Assembly: GCA_021234155.1 (NCBI GenBank)
Contig: JAJEKV010000034.1
Location: 14,928,671 to 14,992,670, forward strand
Origin: Isoetes taiwanensis
Lineage: Eukaryota > Streptophyta > Lycopodiopsida > Isoetales > Isoetaceae
DNA: 64,000 nucleotides
Reading direction: 5' to 3'
Under the pieces are notes generated by a model that worked only from the letters and a program-made list of their open reading frames with translations, did no database searches and was not told the origin of the DNA. Of the stretch, positions 44,429-55,092 are shown piece by piece (the stretch's first letter is position 1; every line of letters begins with the position of its first letter). Position numbers and translations under genes: made by a program.

Positions 44429-45785
44429 AAACTCGAGATAACATCATTTGAGTGTGCAGATCGTGTTTTGTCTCAGGGAAGTGCACTGACCAAATTAGAT
44501 CCAAATTGAGCCAAGTTTTCTTCCACATGTCACCACAACGTTTCTCTTGTTGTTCCTCCAAAAATCATTTGAAAAAGGTAAGCACAACTCGAGATATTCA
44601 GATCTAAGTGCAACTACCTCATTTTGCTTAAAGGATCCTAATGTAGTTGATGCCTTTTTGCATAAAGATTGGTTGCCTTAAGCAACCTGGAGGTTCTAAC
44701 ACACCATATCCATATCACAGCATGTGTCCTAAGTGCAAAAGACCAAAATTCGACCTCCAAAATGTAAACCCTTCAACAACCTAGCAACTCATAGGGTTTA
44801 CGTTTCGGAGGCCGAAACGTGGTTCTTTTCATGGATAACTCGGTGCACCATCTCTAAACATGTATGCAGAGTCATGCCAACTGAAGAAATAGGGTTCGGA
44901 TCTATCGATCATCCAGAATATCCCAAACAATGTCTTCCTACTGCAAAAGTGGCTCTTGACTTCTAATTGCCATAGCGGGAGAAGAATAGATCCAAACCCC
45001 ATTTCTTCAGTTCATATTGCTTCGCGTCTTCAACTGCAACCTCTCGACCATGTCCCAAGTGCAAACCACCAGAACTCGACCTCCATAATGTAAACCCTTC
45101 AATAACCTAGCATCACACAGGGTTTACGTTTCGGAGGCCATATCCTAGTCAGATTCGACCAGGATCTTGGATAATGTCATCACGTAGAGGGAGGGTGTTG
45201 AGCCAGAAGACGGACCCTTAAAACCTTCTGAAAGCAGCTCGACCTAAAAGTCAATTGGCCTAGGAGGTAGCTGTGGAATACTGCCATGTAGAGGGTTCAT
45301 GTTTCTCTCGTTGCAAAAAATGACCGTGTAACTTGGTCCCTAGCGTAATTTCGCCATTCCGGACGACATGGCGAAGTCGAATCTCCATTCCGGAGCCTTT
45401 CTACTGCCCGAACGACAAAACACTTGGGTTTCTACACGGTCAACCGTAGGACGCTTCGTGGTTTGGTATGTTCTCCCGGACCGATCTTGAATTTTTTTGA
45501 ACCTGCTCGAAGCAGGGTACTTGAACAGCGGATTCAATGGTTGGATAGCGAAACCGAGCTCCGGGAGGGGGGGCGTTGGCATTTTCCCTCCCGGAGGAGC
45601 GTTGGCAAGAAAGGCTGCCTCGACAACCTTTCTGATGTCCGTCTCCTGGGGTCTGGCCTCTCCCCTTTGGTGAGGAAGCCGCGTAAAGTCCTGGCCTGGT
45701 TCGACTTGGGGAAGGATCTTTAAGTTCTTCAAGATCCCTCTATTCTATCCCTTGCCAAACTCCTCTACCAAAAATTCCACTTGAA
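44429..45785 (-). repeat. Dispersed repeat S, copy 3 (inverted)
   Basis: Reverse complement of copy 1: TTCTTCAAGATCCCTCTATT at about 45725, GAGGAAGCCGCG, AAGTCGAATCTCCATTCC and GTAAACCCTTCAA...AGGGTTTACG hairpins at 44763-44808 and 45088-45133. It lies between two satellite arrays. With copy 1 and its array it builds a large inverted repeat of satellite plus S separated by about 7-8 kb. No coding frame is conserved. Confidence 0.8.
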
Positions 45786-45787
45786 GT

Positions 45788-47705
45788 GCCTAGGTGGCAT
45801 GGTTGAGCCTAGGTGGCATGCCTGATCCACCTTGGCATGTTGGAGCCTAGGTGGCATGTTGGAGCCCACATGGCATGTTTGAGCCACCTTGGCATTATTG
45901 AGCCTAGGTGGCATGTTGGAGCCTATGTGGCATGTTTGAGCCACCTTGGCATGTTGGATATGTTTGTGGCATGTTGGAGCCTAGGTGGCATGTTGGAGCC
46001 ACCTTGGCATGTTTGAGCCACCTTGGAGCCTAGGTGGCATGTTTGAGCCACCTTGTCATGTTGGAGCCTAGGTGGCATGTTGGAGCCGCCTTGTCATGTT
46101 GGAGCCACCTTGGCATGTTGGAGCCCACGTGGCATGTTGGAGCCCACATGGCATGTTTGAGCCACCTTGGCCTTTTGTAGCCTAGGTGGCATGTTGGAGC
46201 CTAGGTTGCATGTTTGAGCCTATAGCGGCATGTTTGTGGCATGTTGGAGCCTAGGTGGCATGTTGGAGCCACTTTGGCATGTTTGCGCCACCTTGTCATG
46301 TTGGAGCCTAGGTGGCATGTTGGAGCCACCTTGTCATGTTGGAGCCTAGGTGGCATGTTGGAGCCTAGGTGGCATGTTGGAGCCCATGTGGCATGGTTGA
46401 GCCACCTTGGCATGTTTGAGCCTAGGTGGCATGATTGAGCCACCTTGGCATGTTTGAGCCTATAGTGGCATGTTGGAGCCTAGGTGGTATGTTTGAGCCA
46501 CCTTGGCATGTTTGAGAATGTTGGAGCCTAGGTGGCATGTTTGAGCCACCTTGTCATGTTGGAGCCTAGGTGGCATGTATGAGCCTAGGTGGCATGTTTG
46601 AGCCACCTTGGCATGTTTGAGCCTATATGTGGCATGTTGGAACCTAGGTGGCATGTTTGAGCCACCTTGGCATGTTGGAGCCTAGGTGGCATGTTGGAGC
46701 CTAGGCCGCGTGGCATGTTTGAGCCACCTTGGCATGTTGGAGCCACCTTGGCATGTTGGAGCCTAGGTGGCATGTTGGAGCCTAGATGGCATGTTTGAGC
46801 CACCTTGGCATGTTGGAGCCTAGGTGGCATGTTGGAGCACACGTGGCATGTTTGAGCCACCTTGGCATGTTTGAGCCTAGGTGGCATGTATGATTGGAGC
46901 CTAGAAGGCATGTTGGAGCCCACGTGCCATATTTGAGCCACCTTGGCATGTTGGAGCCTAGGTGGCCTTGGAGCCCGCGTGGCATGTTTGAGCCACCTTG
47001 GCATGTTGGAGCCTAGGTGGCATGTTTGAGTCACCTTGGCATGTTGGAGCCTTGATGGCATGTTTGAGCCACCTTGGCATGTTTGAGCCTAGATGGCGTG
47101 TTGGAGCCTAGATGGCATGTTTGAGCAACCTTGGTACGTTGGAGCCTAGGTGGCATGTTGGAGCCCACGTGGCATGTTTGAGCCACCTTGGCGTGTTGGA
47201 GCCTAGGTGGCATGTTGGAGCTCGTGTGGCATGTTAGAGCCACCTTGGCGTCTAGGTGGCATATTGGAGCCGTGGCATGTTTGAGCCACCTTGGCATGTT
47301 AGAGCCTAGGTGGCATTTTGGAGCCCGCCTTGGCATGTTGGAGCCTAGGTGGCATGTTGTGAGCCACCTTGGCATGTTGGAGCCAGCGTGGCATGTTTGA
47401 GATACCTTGGCATGTTTGAGCCTGGGTGGCATGTTGGAGCCTAGGTGACATGTTTGAGCCACCCTGGCATGTTGGAGCCTAGGTGGCATGTTGGAGCCCA
47501 CGTGGCATGTTTGAGCCACCTTGGCATGTTGGAGCCCACATGGCATGTTTGAGCCACCTTGTATTGCAGCCTAGTTGGCATGTTGGAGCCCACGTGGCAT
47601 GATTGAGCCACCTTGGCATGTTGGAGCCTAGGTGGCATGTTGGAGTCCACGTGGCATGTTTGAGCCACCTTGGCATGTTAGAGCGATGGCATGTTATAGT
47701 AGGTG
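45788..47705 (-). repeat. 19-bp satellite array, inverted (large)
   Basis: About 100 units in reverse orientation. Several units are truncated or fused (for example near 45955, 46215 and 47265), which produces short breaks in phase. All reading frames through it, on both strands, are periodic artefacts. Confidence 0.95.
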
Positions 47706-47934
47706 TGGCATGTTTGAGTCCTTCAAGAAATGCCTATATGATGCCAACCCAGTGTCCATCTTTGGTTCTTCATATCAATGTGTCTTCTACAAGTTGCCAA
47801 GTGACGGATGTCTTCAAGTTTCACGCTCTAGAAGCTCACACACACACACATGTATGAAGCCAAATGCCAGTGAAGTGTGTCAATTTGTAATGGCATGCAG
47901 ACAACTTGGTCATACATGGATTCTTAGAAAACCA
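47706..47934. other. Spacer with small CA repeat
   Basis: A (CA)n run of six to seven units lies at about 47836-47850. No coding feature. Confidence 0.5.
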
Positions 47935-48245
47935 TAAAAAACCACACCTAAAAAAAACACTACCTTAAAAAACAACACCTTAAAAAAAAAACATCCCTTT
48001 AAAAAACCATACCGCCTGAGAAAACAACACATCCTTAAAAAAGAAACTACGCCTCCTTAAAAAACCACACATTCTTGAAAAAAAAAACTACGGCTCCCTA
48101 AGAAAAACTACAGCATATCCTTGAAAAACCACACCTCCGTATAACTACGTGTAGGTTTTTTTTTCAAATCTTCAAAAAAACAACCCGTAGTGTGTTTTTA
48201 CTGTTGTTTTCAATTGTGGAACAAATTTTGGGGTTGTAGTGTGAT
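47935..48245. repeat. AACAAC-rich dispersed repeat, copy 3
   Basis: Runs of AAAAAACCACACC and AAAACAACACC units end in CAAATTTTGGGGTTGTAGTG followed by TGA. The end matches copies 1 and 2. Confidence 0.65.
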
Positions 48246-48414
48246 AATGTTCTCCACGTCCAATAAGTGGATCTACATGATAGTTGGTCTGTCATGTGAT
48301 CTTTCATTTGCTCCCTTATCTTAGCCCTTTGGCTTGGTTGCTTGGTCTCACAATAAGAGAATGGACATTTAGCGACGTGGGCTTGCAACGTCTGAGTCAC
48401 GTGATGTCGCAATT
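48246..48414. other. Spacer
   Basis: No feature seen. It borders the GC-rich block on the right. Confidence 0.4.
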
Positions 48415-48846
48415 GACGTGACCATGCGACGTCAATGCGACGTCACGTCGCATGCGACGTCTACTGCGACGTCTGACATCGTGACGTGGCGGTCACATCC
48501 CACGGTGGGCGGCGAGGGTGTCACGCCCGGCGGATGTTTGCGGCGTCCGCGTCGCATCACGGCGTCTGATGACTTGGCCCATCGATCCGCGCCCGGTGGA
48601 CTTTGGCGTCGGTGGGCGGCACGGGTGTCGCGCCCGGTGGATGCTGCGCGCGTCACGATGCCAGCCCATCGTCCCGCCCGGTGGACTTGGGCGCCCGGTG
48701 GAGGGCAGGTGTCACGCCAGTGGGCGCTTGCGGCGTCCGCGTCGCATCGCGGCGTCTGATATGCCAGCCCATCTGTCACGCCCGGTGGACTTGGCGCCAT
48801 CTGTCCACGCCCGGTGGACTTGGCCCATCTGTCACGCCCGGTGGGC
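48415..48846. repeat. CpG-dense GC-rich block with two minisatellites
   Basis: The left part (48424-48486) repeats TGCGACGTC five to six times, with palindromic GACGTC cores. The right part repeats GCCCGGTGGACTTGG and CCCATCTGTCACGCCCGGTG units about eight times, with TTGCGGCGTCCGCGTCGCAT twice (48537, 48730). CpG is abundant although the surroundings are CpG-poor. The long frames here are periodic and open on both strands, and I do not call genes. Confidence 0.8.
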
Positions 48847-49020
48847 GATGTGGCAAGTAGAAGTCGGGGCTTTTGCGATGGCAAGACATTCATAAATTCG
48901 CAATTAATGCATTGTACAAAAATAAATTCTGATTTTTTGCCATTTGGATTCCTAATTCATCTCCAAAGACACAACCCAATTTTGAAATTTTTAGGAGAAG
49001 GTCTAGGTCAAAGGGTTAGC
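48847..49020 (+). repeat. Direct repeat flanking S copy 4, left
   Basis: About 174 bp (GATGTGGCAAGTAGAAGTCG to GGTCAAAGGGTTAGC) repeated at 49964-50136 with about ten differences. The two copies bound one S unit, so they mark a tandem duplication of about 1.12 kb. Short LTRs of a TRIM element are an alternative, but the ends do not read TG...CA and no primer-binding site is visible. Confidence 0.8.
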
Positions 49021-49963
49021 ATTAGAAGCGGGGGGCCGGCCGGTGGCAACCGAAGGTGGCACCCTTCCCCAAGTCAAACGAGGCCGGGCCCTTGCGGGGA
49101 TCCCTCACAAGAGGGGAGAGTCCAGGACCCCAAGAGGCGGGATCCAAAAAGTTCCCGAGGCAGCCCTTCTGGCGGCGCCCAGGGGGCCGCTGCGCTAATG
49201 ACCACCCTCCGGAGCCGGTTCCCATATCCGGCCGTTGGATCCTCCGTTCGGGGGCCCCCCTTCGGGGAAGGCCCAAAAGATTCGAAGCGATGCAGGATAA
49301 CTTGTCAAACCGCGGGGCCCCGAGAGGCCTTGTAGAAAACCGCAGGTGTTTTGTCGTCGGACGCACCGGGAGGCTCGGAATGGCGGATCGACCACCGCCA
49401 AATCGCTCGGAATGGCGAAATTACCCTAGGGAGCAAGTTACAAGGTCGGTTTTGCAAAAGAAAGAAACACTCACGCCCTCTGCGACAGTATCCCGCATCC
49501 ACATCCTAGGCCAATTGACTACGAGGTGATGGAAGTGAGCTACTTTGGTGCTTTTTGGAGGTAGGGTGGTCTTCTGGTCACGGAACTGGCTCCCCAGGGC
49601 AATGTCGACGTTCTGAGTCCATTGGCAGAGCCAAATCGCGATTCCGGAGAGGGGAGGTCGCCCGTCCGTCCCCAGGGCCTTGGGGAGAGGAAATTCGGGG
49701 CAAGCAGCTTCCGGGGGGATTTTAGGGTCCGTGCTCTGGCTTCAACACCCCCACTCCACGTCAAGTCACGGCGCAAGGTCTCGGCTGAATCTGACAAAGA
49801 GAGGGCCTCCAAAACGTAAACCCTGTGGGTTGCTAGGTTCTAGAAGGGTTTGCGTTTTGGGGGCCGGGACTTCGTCTGTTGCACTTGGGACCTGGCCGAG
49901 AAGCCGCCGAGAATCTGGAGCAAGGGGCCCGGACGGGCCGGAGTTTGGGCCTATCCTCCTCCC
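49021..49963 (+). repeat. Dispersed repeat S, copy 4 (GC-rich)
   Basis: The most GC-rich copy, with many intact CpGs where copies 1 and 3 have TG or CA (for example AAACGTAAACCCTGTGGG here against AAATGTAAACCTTGTGTG in copy 1). Its hairpin CGTAAACCC...GGGTTTGCG lies at 49815-49857. It reads as the least decayed member. Overlapping long frames on both strands (49022-49366 minus, 49056-49529 plus) lack domain similarity and are not preserved in the other copies. Confidence 0.75.
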
Positions 49964-50136
49964 GATGTGGCAAGTAGAAGTCGGGGCTTTTTTTGATGGC
50001 AAGACATTCATAAATTCATAATTAATGCATTGTACGAAAATAAATTCTCATTTTTTGCCAGCTGGATTCCTAATTCATCTCCAACACATAGCCCAATTTT
50101 CGGAATTTTCGGGGAAGGTCTAGGTCAAAGGGTTAG
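49964..50136 (+). repeat. Direct repeat flanking S copy 4, right
   Basis: Second copy of the 174-bp segment described at 48847. Differences are mostly single bases plus one short T-run length change. Confidence 0.8.
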
Positions 50137-50235
50137 CTAAGGTCAAAGGAATGGAGTTTGTGGGATCGTTGTAGTTGGGGTTGACCTTGGCTGGCTGGAC
50201 GTTATACTTGGTCTAAGATTGCATTGAGAATATAA

Positions 50236-50318
50236 GCATCATAACTATTAGAATGAAGATAAATGATTACAGAAAAGCATCATAACTACTAGAATGAAGA
50301 TAAATGATTACAGAAAAG
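50236..50318. repeat. Two-copy 41-bp tandem duplication
   Basis: GCATCATAACTATTAGAATG followed by AAGATAAATGATTACAGAAAA occurs twice with one difference. Confidence 0.9.
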
Positions 50319-50429
50319 CAAAAGATTTGGTTGCTTGTGAGTATCAAGGCATATGGATAGAGAGAATGCCCTTGTTCAACGGACTGCTCCCTATTTGACA
50401 TGGATGGCATAATTAACTTGTAATGAACT

Positions 50430-50945
50430 GAATTCGGGGCAAGCAGCTTCCGGGGGGATTTTAGGGTCCCCGCTCTGGCGTCAACACCCCCACTCCACGT
50501 CAAGACACGGCGCAAGGTCCCGGCCAAATCTGACAAGGAGAGGGCCTCCGAAACGTAAACCCTGTGAGTTGCCAGGTTCTAGAAGGGTTTTCGTTTTGGG
50601 GGCCGAGTTTTGGTCTTCTGGCCACAGAACTTGGTCCCTAGGGCAATGTCGACGTTCTGCATCCATTGGCAGAGCCAAATCGCAGTTCCAGAGAGGGGAG
50701 GTTGCCCGTCCGTCCCCAGGGCCTTAGGGAGAGGAAATTCGGGGCAAGCAGCTTCTGGGGGGATTTTAGGGTCCGTGCTCTGGCGTCAACACCTCCACTC
50801 CACGTCAAGTCACGGCGCAAGGTCCCGGCCAAATCTGACAAGGAGAGGGCCTCTGAAACGTAAACCCTGTGAGTTGTCAGGTTCTAGAAAGGTTTGCATT
50901 TTGGGGGCCGAGTTTTGGTCTTCTGGCCACAGAACTTGGTCCCTA
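50430..50945 (+). repeat. Repeat S, two partial copies in tandem
   Basis: The segments 50430-50625 and 50735-50940 are close copies of each other and of 49690-49870 in copy 4 (AATTCGGGGCAAGCAGCTTC, CCACTCCACGTCAAG, GAGAGGGCCTC, hairpins at 50557-50600 and 50857-50899). The second is followed directly by the CACTA terminus at 50946, so the CACTA element appears to have inserted into S. Confidence 0.8.
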
Positions 50946-51345
50946 CACTACAAGAGAATGATGGTTAAACGTCAGAATAATCGTCAGACAGCCTTCACAA
51001 AATAGACAACTGCCCAGGCCTTACTCCTGACGAATGTACTGACGAGTTTTATCTGACGATAAATCGTCAGAATAATCGTCAAGTAATTAGTCAGACTTAG
51101 TCAGATGATTAGTCAGATGATTAGTCAGAAGCTTAGTCAGATAAAACGTCAGAATCTCGTCAGCTAATTAGTTAGATTTAGTAAGGTAAATAGTTATATG
51201 AATAGTCAGATGAATAGTCAGATGAATAGTCAAAAGCTTAGTCAGTTTATTAGTCAGACGTTAGCTTATTAGTCAGATAAGTCGTCATCTTATTAGTTAG
51301 ATAATTCTGCAATTTTTTAGTCAATACAATAGTTAGAATATCGGT
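50946..51345 (+). mobile_element. CACTA element terminus with subterminal repeats
   Basis: CACTACAAGAGAATGATGG at 50946 matches the CACTACAAGAAA-type terminus of plant CACTA (En/Spm) transposons. It is followed by about 30 copies of GTCAGA / TAGTCAG motifs in the first 400 bp, the dense subterminal repeats typical of the superfamily. The preceding CTA would be one copy of a 3-bp target duplication. The opposite TAGTG end was not found to the right, and no TnpA/TnpD frame was recognised. The element is either truncated or runs past the window. Confidence 0.75.
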
Positions 51346-52103
51346 CATCATATTTATGATATTTATATACCAAACAGGAATTTGAACCCTGATATTCCAT
51401 CTTGTAATAAGACTCTAAACTTTAATGCAGCTCAAAAGTCTACCATAGTATTCCTTCATTTAGTGTCGAGCTTATTGAGTTCATGCTCAAGTTGTTGTAA
51501 ATCACAATACTCTGCTATTCACACCAGCTCGTATATTTTGATTGAAAGTTCCCGAATTACACAAGATATTGAAATCTGTTTGCCTGTCATATCTGTTTGC
51601 CTGTCATAATGAGCAGCGTAGTAGACCTAGCAATTACCACACGATAATCTGTTATAGATCAGATCAGAAAACACTGGTGTGATTAAATGAAAGGCAAGAC
51701 AGTGTTATTGTACTTTAAGATGTAAAAAAATAGAATAAATAGTTTAAAGCCACTATCCAGCTATAATTTAAATTTTATAAGGAACAAAAAATTCTACTTT
51801 ATATCAGGTGCAGAAAATCAACACAGTAACTAAGTATATGCAAAGCTCCGAACAACAGAGGACTGCGTTAGCATGTCTATTCTAACAGTAATTAGTTGGT
51901 GAAACAATGCCCCATACATTTAGTAAGCATAGTGATATACTGGGCAACTAACATGGCCTTCAAGATTTTTGAGTAATAGAGCAAATCGAGTGATTATTGG
52001 AATGAAATAATGGAACTTCTAAAATCAACATGATGTTATAGTTCAGAAAGCATAGTTCCATGTGTCAATTGTCTACCATGGGAGATATTGAAATAGCAAG
52101 AAC
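51346..52103. other. AT-rich interior, no gene supported
   Basis: No domain or RNA gene seen. It may be the body of the CACTA element or host intergenic DNA. Confidence 0.4.
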
Positions 52104-52256
52104 CTGGATTAGCTGAACGCCATCATCCAGTAAAATTTCATCCTTTTCATTGATGAAGAGCTCCACCACTTCAATATTCATTATTATTTGCAGGGCTAAT
52201 ATTTGCCCTTGGGACATATCACAAGGCTGCAATTCAGGCATAAATCTCTTGATGTT
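52104..52256 (-). CDS. Candidate exon, family not recognised
   Basis: A 153-bp segment on the minus strand lies exactly between a GAACAG acceptor and a CAG|GTTCTT donor and is open in phase 0 for 51 codons. It includes [17 protein letters not shown] and [18 protein letters not shown]. The acidic, hydrophobic pattern looks like a real protein, but I cannot name it. It lies 128 bp downstream (minus strand) of the U1A/U2B'' exon; that family has no such segment, so the two probably do not belong to one gene. Confidence 0.3.
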
Positions 52257-52384
52257 CTGTTCACATTCACAAGATCTATATTCACAATAACAAGCAGTAG
52301 CACACAGCTCTGAACATATGATTTAAGCAAATAACAGAAGAATAAATGGACGAATGAATGAGGGCAAAAGGCTTTAGAACAAAC

Positions 52385-52549
52385 CATAGGCCTGTCATAA
52401 AAAGGAAAATCCTTCATGTTCCGAAGCGCATATGTTGCAGATGTCACATCATCAAACACAACCCATGCTTGTCCTCTTAGCTTCTCTGTTCTGCACGCAA
52501 CTATATCAAGAATCCTCCCATACTGAGAAAACAGGGCATATAACGACTT
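52385..52549 (-). CDS. RRM exon of U1A/U2B''-type snRNP protein
   Basis: The minus-strand exon between an ATTGAAG acceptor and an ATG|GTTTGT donor encodes 55 residues: [17 protein letters not shown], then [20 protein letters not shown] and FPFYDRPM. This is the middle of the first RNA-recognition motif of U1A/U2B'' spliceosomal proteins; the RNP1 segment RGQAWVVF is intact. These proteins bind U1 or U2 snRNA stem-loops. The exon boundaries agree with the family, in which an intron follows YDKPM. The next exon (RIQYAKSKSD type) and the first (NLNEKI type) are absent nearby. It is thus an isolated exon, either captured or part of a gene with very long introns. Confidence 0.7.
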
Positions 52550-53904
52550 CTTCAATTCGACACAACAAAAAAATGTATCGGTCGAGCCCTAAAAGAACAA
52601 TCTTTGCTCCTTCTTATTATAAAGTTTAGATTGGAATTCTTATAGTTTCCCAATTTCATCTAGTAAAGGGGTTGTGTTCTTAACCACATGCAACCGAATG
52701 CTCTTTGAGAGCTAACAATTATCATATCCATCCACTAATACGTCAAAAGCCATTCATTCGCTATTAATCAATATACTTCAACACGTATATAGGTATTTTT
52801 TTTTTTATTAGTTCGTGGAGATTTGAGTCATACACTTGAGATATCGAGAGAGTCCCCATCTTGAACTGCCAATATTTTGTAAGACTCCTTGTCTTCTTGC
52901 AAAAACATTCCTACAATATAAGGTGACCTCATAGATAACATTGGTGGAAGTCTTCTCCAAGTTCTAGCTATGGGATTTGAAATAAAGAAGCATCCACTCT
53001 CGTGACCATGTGCCCTCTAAACACGGCAACCCTCCCTGGCCGATGCAAGCACAAGGAATGACTCCGACGGCCTACATCTTAAGAAAAATGAAAATGGCAT
53101 AATATGCCATTTATTAACCTCTAAATCATATCTTTGCAAAGCAATTCTTCTATGGAAATGATGCAAACATGAGAAAGAAACCACATGAGCTGGAACTCTA
53201 GCACAGGCTTTAAGAAATGTAGGAGAATGTAAAACCTCATTCCACTTGCAAAACCGACCTCAGTCTAAAGACATCGAGAAACGGGCAACCTAGCTAGAAT
53301 AGGATCTATTAAATGGTCGGGAAGTTCTCTCCATAAGGACTTATCCATGTCGATATCGATTACGCCAGATTCTTGTCATATTCAATCTGCTTCCACTGAA
53401 GGGATTCAGAGGATATATTTTCTCCATATTGATGCGATTCTCCAATAAATTTAGGATCGAATTCCTCCATTTCATTCTCATCCAACCTTTCCAAATTTAA
53501 ATTGTTCATTTCTGCAGAAGATCCCGGACCCGAGAGAGAAGGGTTCATTACCATCCTCGTCTCTAACCTCCATAGTGTGATGCTACTCAAGCAATACAAA
53601 ACATTTTTAGGGTAGGCCCCTAATCAGATCAATGTTGTGCAGCCTACAGAGTTCAAAAAATTAGCATTTATAGACTGAGCTATCATGTTCAATGCCGGAT
53701 ATTCCCGGTATTGTGCCAGATCAATGGCCATTAGAATTTTGACCATAAATTAAAAAGCCACTTCCTATGGTGCAAATCGAACATACGGTTCGAAACTTCA
53801 TTTCGATATACACATCACATAAAGCCATGGCTCAGAACTACATAGATTTACAGCCAAAGAAGCATGGCCCATACAACTGCATCTCTGCTGTAACCCTGTT
53901 GCAG
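52550..53904. other. Intergenic; one acidic open frame unassigned
   Basis: On the minus strand 53599-53360 is an open frame of 79 codons ending in an acidic part (LDENEMEEFDPKFIGESHQY). It has no recognisable domain and may be chance or an old exon. Nothing else could be supported. Confidence 0.35.
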
Positions 53905-53998
53905 TAGCGAAATGAGGGATTTGAACCCACGAATTCCCACTCCCCTAAACTACAGAATCGGTCTGCAGAACATGAAACCGGTCTGCCATCTCTCCGCT
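53905..53998 (-). pseudogene. tRNA-like sequence, probably not functional
   Basis: On the minus strand the segment contains an A-box-like ATGGCAGACCGG, a perfect B-box GGGTTCAAATCCC (53916-53928) and a possible acceptor pairing of GCGGAG with TTTCGC, so it looks like a class II (Ser/Leu/Tyr-sized) tRNA. Two extra bases between acceptor and D-arm, one mismatch in the T-stem and no clear anticodon arm argue against a working tRNA. It may be a pseudogene or a SINE head. Confidence 0.4.
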
Positions 53999-54046
53999 GG
54001 AAACCTCCAGGCTCCTCTATCTGTGCAAAGTATCGACCTTTGAAAT

Positions 54047-54165
54047 CATGATAATACGTGCATGAATTAGCTCTGATACACAAATCTCTTGTTCTGTATA
54101 TTCGTAAATAATGAAATCATGATAATACGTGCATGAATTAGCTCTGATACACAAATCTCTTCTTC
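54047..54165. repeat. Two-copy 47-bp direct repeat, 71 bp apart
   Basis: ATGATAATACGTGCATGAAT followed by TAGCTCTGATACACAAATCT occurs at 54047 and 54118, nearly identical (CTTGTTC against CTTCTTC at the end). Confidence 0.9.
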
Positions 54166-55092
54166 ACCTGCAAAGGCTCGGCTCTTTTAAACCGACAACA
54201 CTCCTGCAAATTCAGCTCTTCAAGTCACCACGGCGGTCTGCTTCAACAGATAATCAGCCCAGACCGCCCATCCCTGAGTATGTGCTGCTGCCGCTTCATT
54301 GCATGAGGAATTTGTGTCCTTTTCTGTACAAGCAGAACTTAGGCTACAACACATTGCATGTGTACCAGGGGAGAAATCAGTTCGTCTCCAACAGGCCGAT
54401 GCTGCTACCGCTCCACTTTCTGTACACTCCGGCCTGTCTGCCTACATGCCCTGCGCCCCTCCTCCGCTGCCCTTGCCAAAAAAAGAAGGCAGCATGCCTT
54501 CTTATCCACGCCCTAAAGAAAAGGCGCCAATTTTTTTCCCTACTCTTCTTAACCTTTCCAAAGAGCCTTTGCAAAAAAAAGAATTGCCAACCCAAAATAG
54601 TAATAACCATCCAAGCTCCTCTCACATGGCAAATTATACCATTTTCAATACAATACTATACGGAAATCATAGGCCAAATCACTGCCTGAAAACCCTCCAC
54701 AACCCCAAAACGAAAATAGCATACTATATGTGCACGGTTTGCTGTAGACGATTTCGAAAGTTTTTTCTGAAGCGTAACCTTTTTCTTATTGTTTTTAAAA
54801 CCTTTTGGATTTTGCCGACCTTATCGCTAAGTGTAACCTTTTTCTTATTTTTTTTAAAACTTTTGGATATCAATAAAATACACACATTTAAAACCATTGG
54901 ATGACGTGGATAACATACTGAAACCATTGCAGCGCATCACAGAGAGGCAAAAATAGAGGACCCTGTATGTAATCCGATACCGGATCCCCTACTAAGGCAA
55001 CCCAGAGACGGATGATCCGGCTTGAAATAAGAACGGCAATAATACACGGAAATCCAAGAGGAAATCCGGAATAAAAATTTGCAACCGAGAAC
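54166..55092. other. Intergenic, no gene supported
   Basis: Two overlapping plus-strand frames of nearly 190-200 codons (54129-54689, 54299-54904) have no domain, rely on low-complexity Lys/Phe runs and are probably chance. A repeat pair AGTGTAACCTTTTTCTTATT-like occurs near 54770 and 54830. Confidence 0.35.

Noticed and set aside
45788-47705. Similar periodic frames in the inverted array, including one of 171 codons
   Set aside because: Same satellite, same artefact. Units are shuffled without regard to frame.
48418-49529. Overlapping frames of 110-170 codons in the GC-rich block and S copy 4
   Set aside because: Stop codons are rare in GC-rich DNA. The frames overlap on both strands and are not preserved in other S copies.
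48847-50136. A TRIM element with 174-bp LTRs
   Set aside because: The repeats lack TG...CA ends, a primer-binding site and a target duplication. A tandem duplication explains them more simply.
54129-54904. Two overlapping frames of 186 and 201 codons
   Set aside because: Different frames of the same DNA with low-complexity Lys/Phe runs and no recognised motif.
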